A program made the translations under genes and the position numbers. From the NCBI GenBank assembly GCA_026770615.1, contig MU631876.1, forward strand, positions 57,116 to 73,872: a DNA stretch of 16,757 nt, read 5' to 3'. The notes beneath the pieces are model-generated. The model worked only from the letters and a program-made list of their open reading frames with translations, made no database searches and was not told where the DNA came from. Positions 15,880-16,757 of this stretch are shown here, piece by piece; within the stretch, counting starts at the first letter, position 1, and every line of letters starts with the position of its first letter. The DNA comes from Pavlovales sp. CCMP2436 (lineage: Eukaryota; Haptophyta; Pavlovophyceae; Pavlovales).

Positions 15880-16757
15880 ATGTCGACAGCAGGATGTGAC
15901 TCGGACAGCCAATGCAGCACCCGCATCGCGGCAATCCTCATGCTGGGCGAGACGCTGCTCGAAGGGATGAAGGCGGCTGGGCAGCTCGCGGCCCAGCTGA
16001 GCGAGACTGGGCAGCCGCCGAGAGGGGACGTGCGGCTGTCGAGAAAGCTACCGCGGCGCGCCAACGAGATCGCCAAGCGTGATACAGCCCAGCTGAAGGA
16101 CGGCTTCCAGCCTGCCTGCGCCCGACTCGACGAGCCACTGGAGGGGCAGAAGCCAAGCACGGGCGAGCTGCAGCCGAGCGTGCTGGCGCTGGGCGAGACA
16201 CAGGGTACGTTGGACGAGCCGCCGATCCCGTCGCTCTGGATGGACAAGCCTACGCCCGCCTTCAAGCTATTCTCGAAGGAGATGCCCCGGCCAGCGCCGA
16301 CGCAGGGGTGCTGCGACCGCTGGCAAAGCCTACACCGCGTGTGTCGCCCAGTGCAGTCCGCACTGCTGGGTGCGCCGCCGATGCCGGGCGTCATGACCAG
16401 CACGCTGAGCGCCACGGGCAGCGGGCCGGGCGTCGCGGCCAGTGCGCAGAGCGCCGTGGGCAGCACGCCGGGCACCGCGGCCGGCGCGCCGAGCGACGCG
16501 GCCAGCGTGTTGAGCGCCACGGCCGGCGCGCCGAGCGCCACGGTCGGCGCGCCGAGCGCCGCAGCCGGCGCACCGAGCGCCGCGGCCAGCGCGCTGAGCG
16601 CCGTGGGCAGCGAGCCGGGCGCCGCGGTCGGCGCGCCAAGCGCCGCGGCAAGCGCACCAAGCGCCATAGGCAACGCGCCAGGCGCCGCGGCCGGTGTGCC
16701 GAACGCTACGGCCAGCGCGCCGAGCACCGCGGCTGGCGCGCCGAGCGCCGCGGCCAG
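15880..16757 (+). CDS. Partial ORF: helical N-terminal domain plus 7-residue Ala/Gly/Pro/Ser repeats
   Basis: Open from the ATG at 15880 to the window end (292 codons, no stop); the first in-frame stop upstream is at 15826. Residues 1-165 look protein-like: an amphipathic helix (ILMLGETLLEGMKAAGQLAA), a basic patch (RLSRKLPRRANEIAKR) and mixed sequence with PPIPSLWMDKPTPAFKLF. From about residue 180 it becomes a 7-residue repeat of type SAxAGAP. Codons end mostly in G or C, as in the other host genes. The opposite strand is also open (15780-16727) but gives only a hydrophobic low-complexity product, so I prefer the plus strand. It starts 26 bp from the nominal start of the minus-strand Sel1 gene, so they may be divergent neighbours. 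Function unknown; being open on both strands weakens the call. Confidence 0.45.
   Translation, partial: MSTAGCDSDSQCSTRIAAILMLGETLLEGMKAAGQLAAQLSETGQPPRGDVRLSRKLPRRANEIAKRDTAQLKDGFQPACARLDEPLEGQKPSTGELQPSVLALGETQGTLDEPPIPSLWMDKPTPAFKLFSKEMPRPAPTQGCCDRWQSLHRVCRPVQSALLGAPPMPGVMTSTLSATGSGPGVAASAQSAVGSTPGTAAGAPSDAASVLSATAGAPSATVGAPSAAAGAPSAAASALSAVGSEPGAAVGAPSAAASAPSAIGNAPGAAAGVPNATASAPSTAAGAPSAAA
16512..16757. repeat. 21-bp minisatellite
   Basis: Units of the type GCGCCGAGCGCCGCGGCCGG repeat with a 21-bp period to the window edge, with weaker copies back to about 16400. The period keeps one frame open and encodes the SAxAGAP heptads. Confidence 0.85.

Noticed and set aside
15780..16727. 315-residue minus-strand ORF
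   Set aside because: Antisense to a more protein-like plus-strand ORF; mostly hydrophobic low-complexity heptads from the 21-bp minisatellite.

Overview
The window looks like nuclear DNA of a GC-rich microalga with a secondary plastid, such as a haptophyte or stramenopile. The best clue is the protein on the minus strand at 30-770. It has an N-terminal hydrophobic segment, then a twin-arginine plus hydrophobic stretch ending in an Ala-rich cleavage region, as expected for a thylakoid-lumen protein that must cross the extra membranes of a complex plastid. Coding density is low, simple repeats and inverted repeats are abundant, and several genes are visibly decayed. The species cannot be fixed from the sequence alone.

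Layout: 30-770 (-) thylakoid-lumen-type protein. About 1233-2745 is a decayed DNA-transposon-like unit with inverted ends and a pogo/CENP-B-like transposase fragment broken by a 13-bp duplication. 2746-3983 has no gene. 3984-4832 (+) is a one-membrane-span protein of unknown function. 5308-14829 is bounded by a 49-bp inverted repeat and holds a 1.2-kb palindromic repeat element (5358-6587) followed by an endogenous virus of the Polinton-like (PLV) type. Beyond it lie a broken Sel1-repeat gene (14802-15853, -) and a plus-strand ORF from 15880 that leaves the window and becomes a 21-bp minisatellite.

The viral block (about 6588-14780) is the centre of interest. It carries a truncated small gene (6533-6835, -), a penton/minor-capsid-like single jelly-roll protein (7242-7964, +) with a possibly displaced N-terminus, and a 78-residue basic, Gly-rich virion-type protein (8028-8264, +). 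Facing them from the other side are a double-jelly-roll major capsid protein split by a frameshift (10348-11485, -), a superfamily 1 helicase whose N-terminal half has features recalling a family B polymerase palm (11440-13170, -), and a long unknown gene with an in-frame stop and about three frameshifts (13210-14780, -). The virion genes point inward from both sides and meet in a 2-kb zone of 144-bp tandem repeats, minisatellites and a MITE-like inverted repeat. The packaging ATPase, maturation protease and integrase expected of a PLV are not seen. I read this as a decaying integrated virus, not an active one. All family assignments come from reading the translated sequence; no database search was possible.
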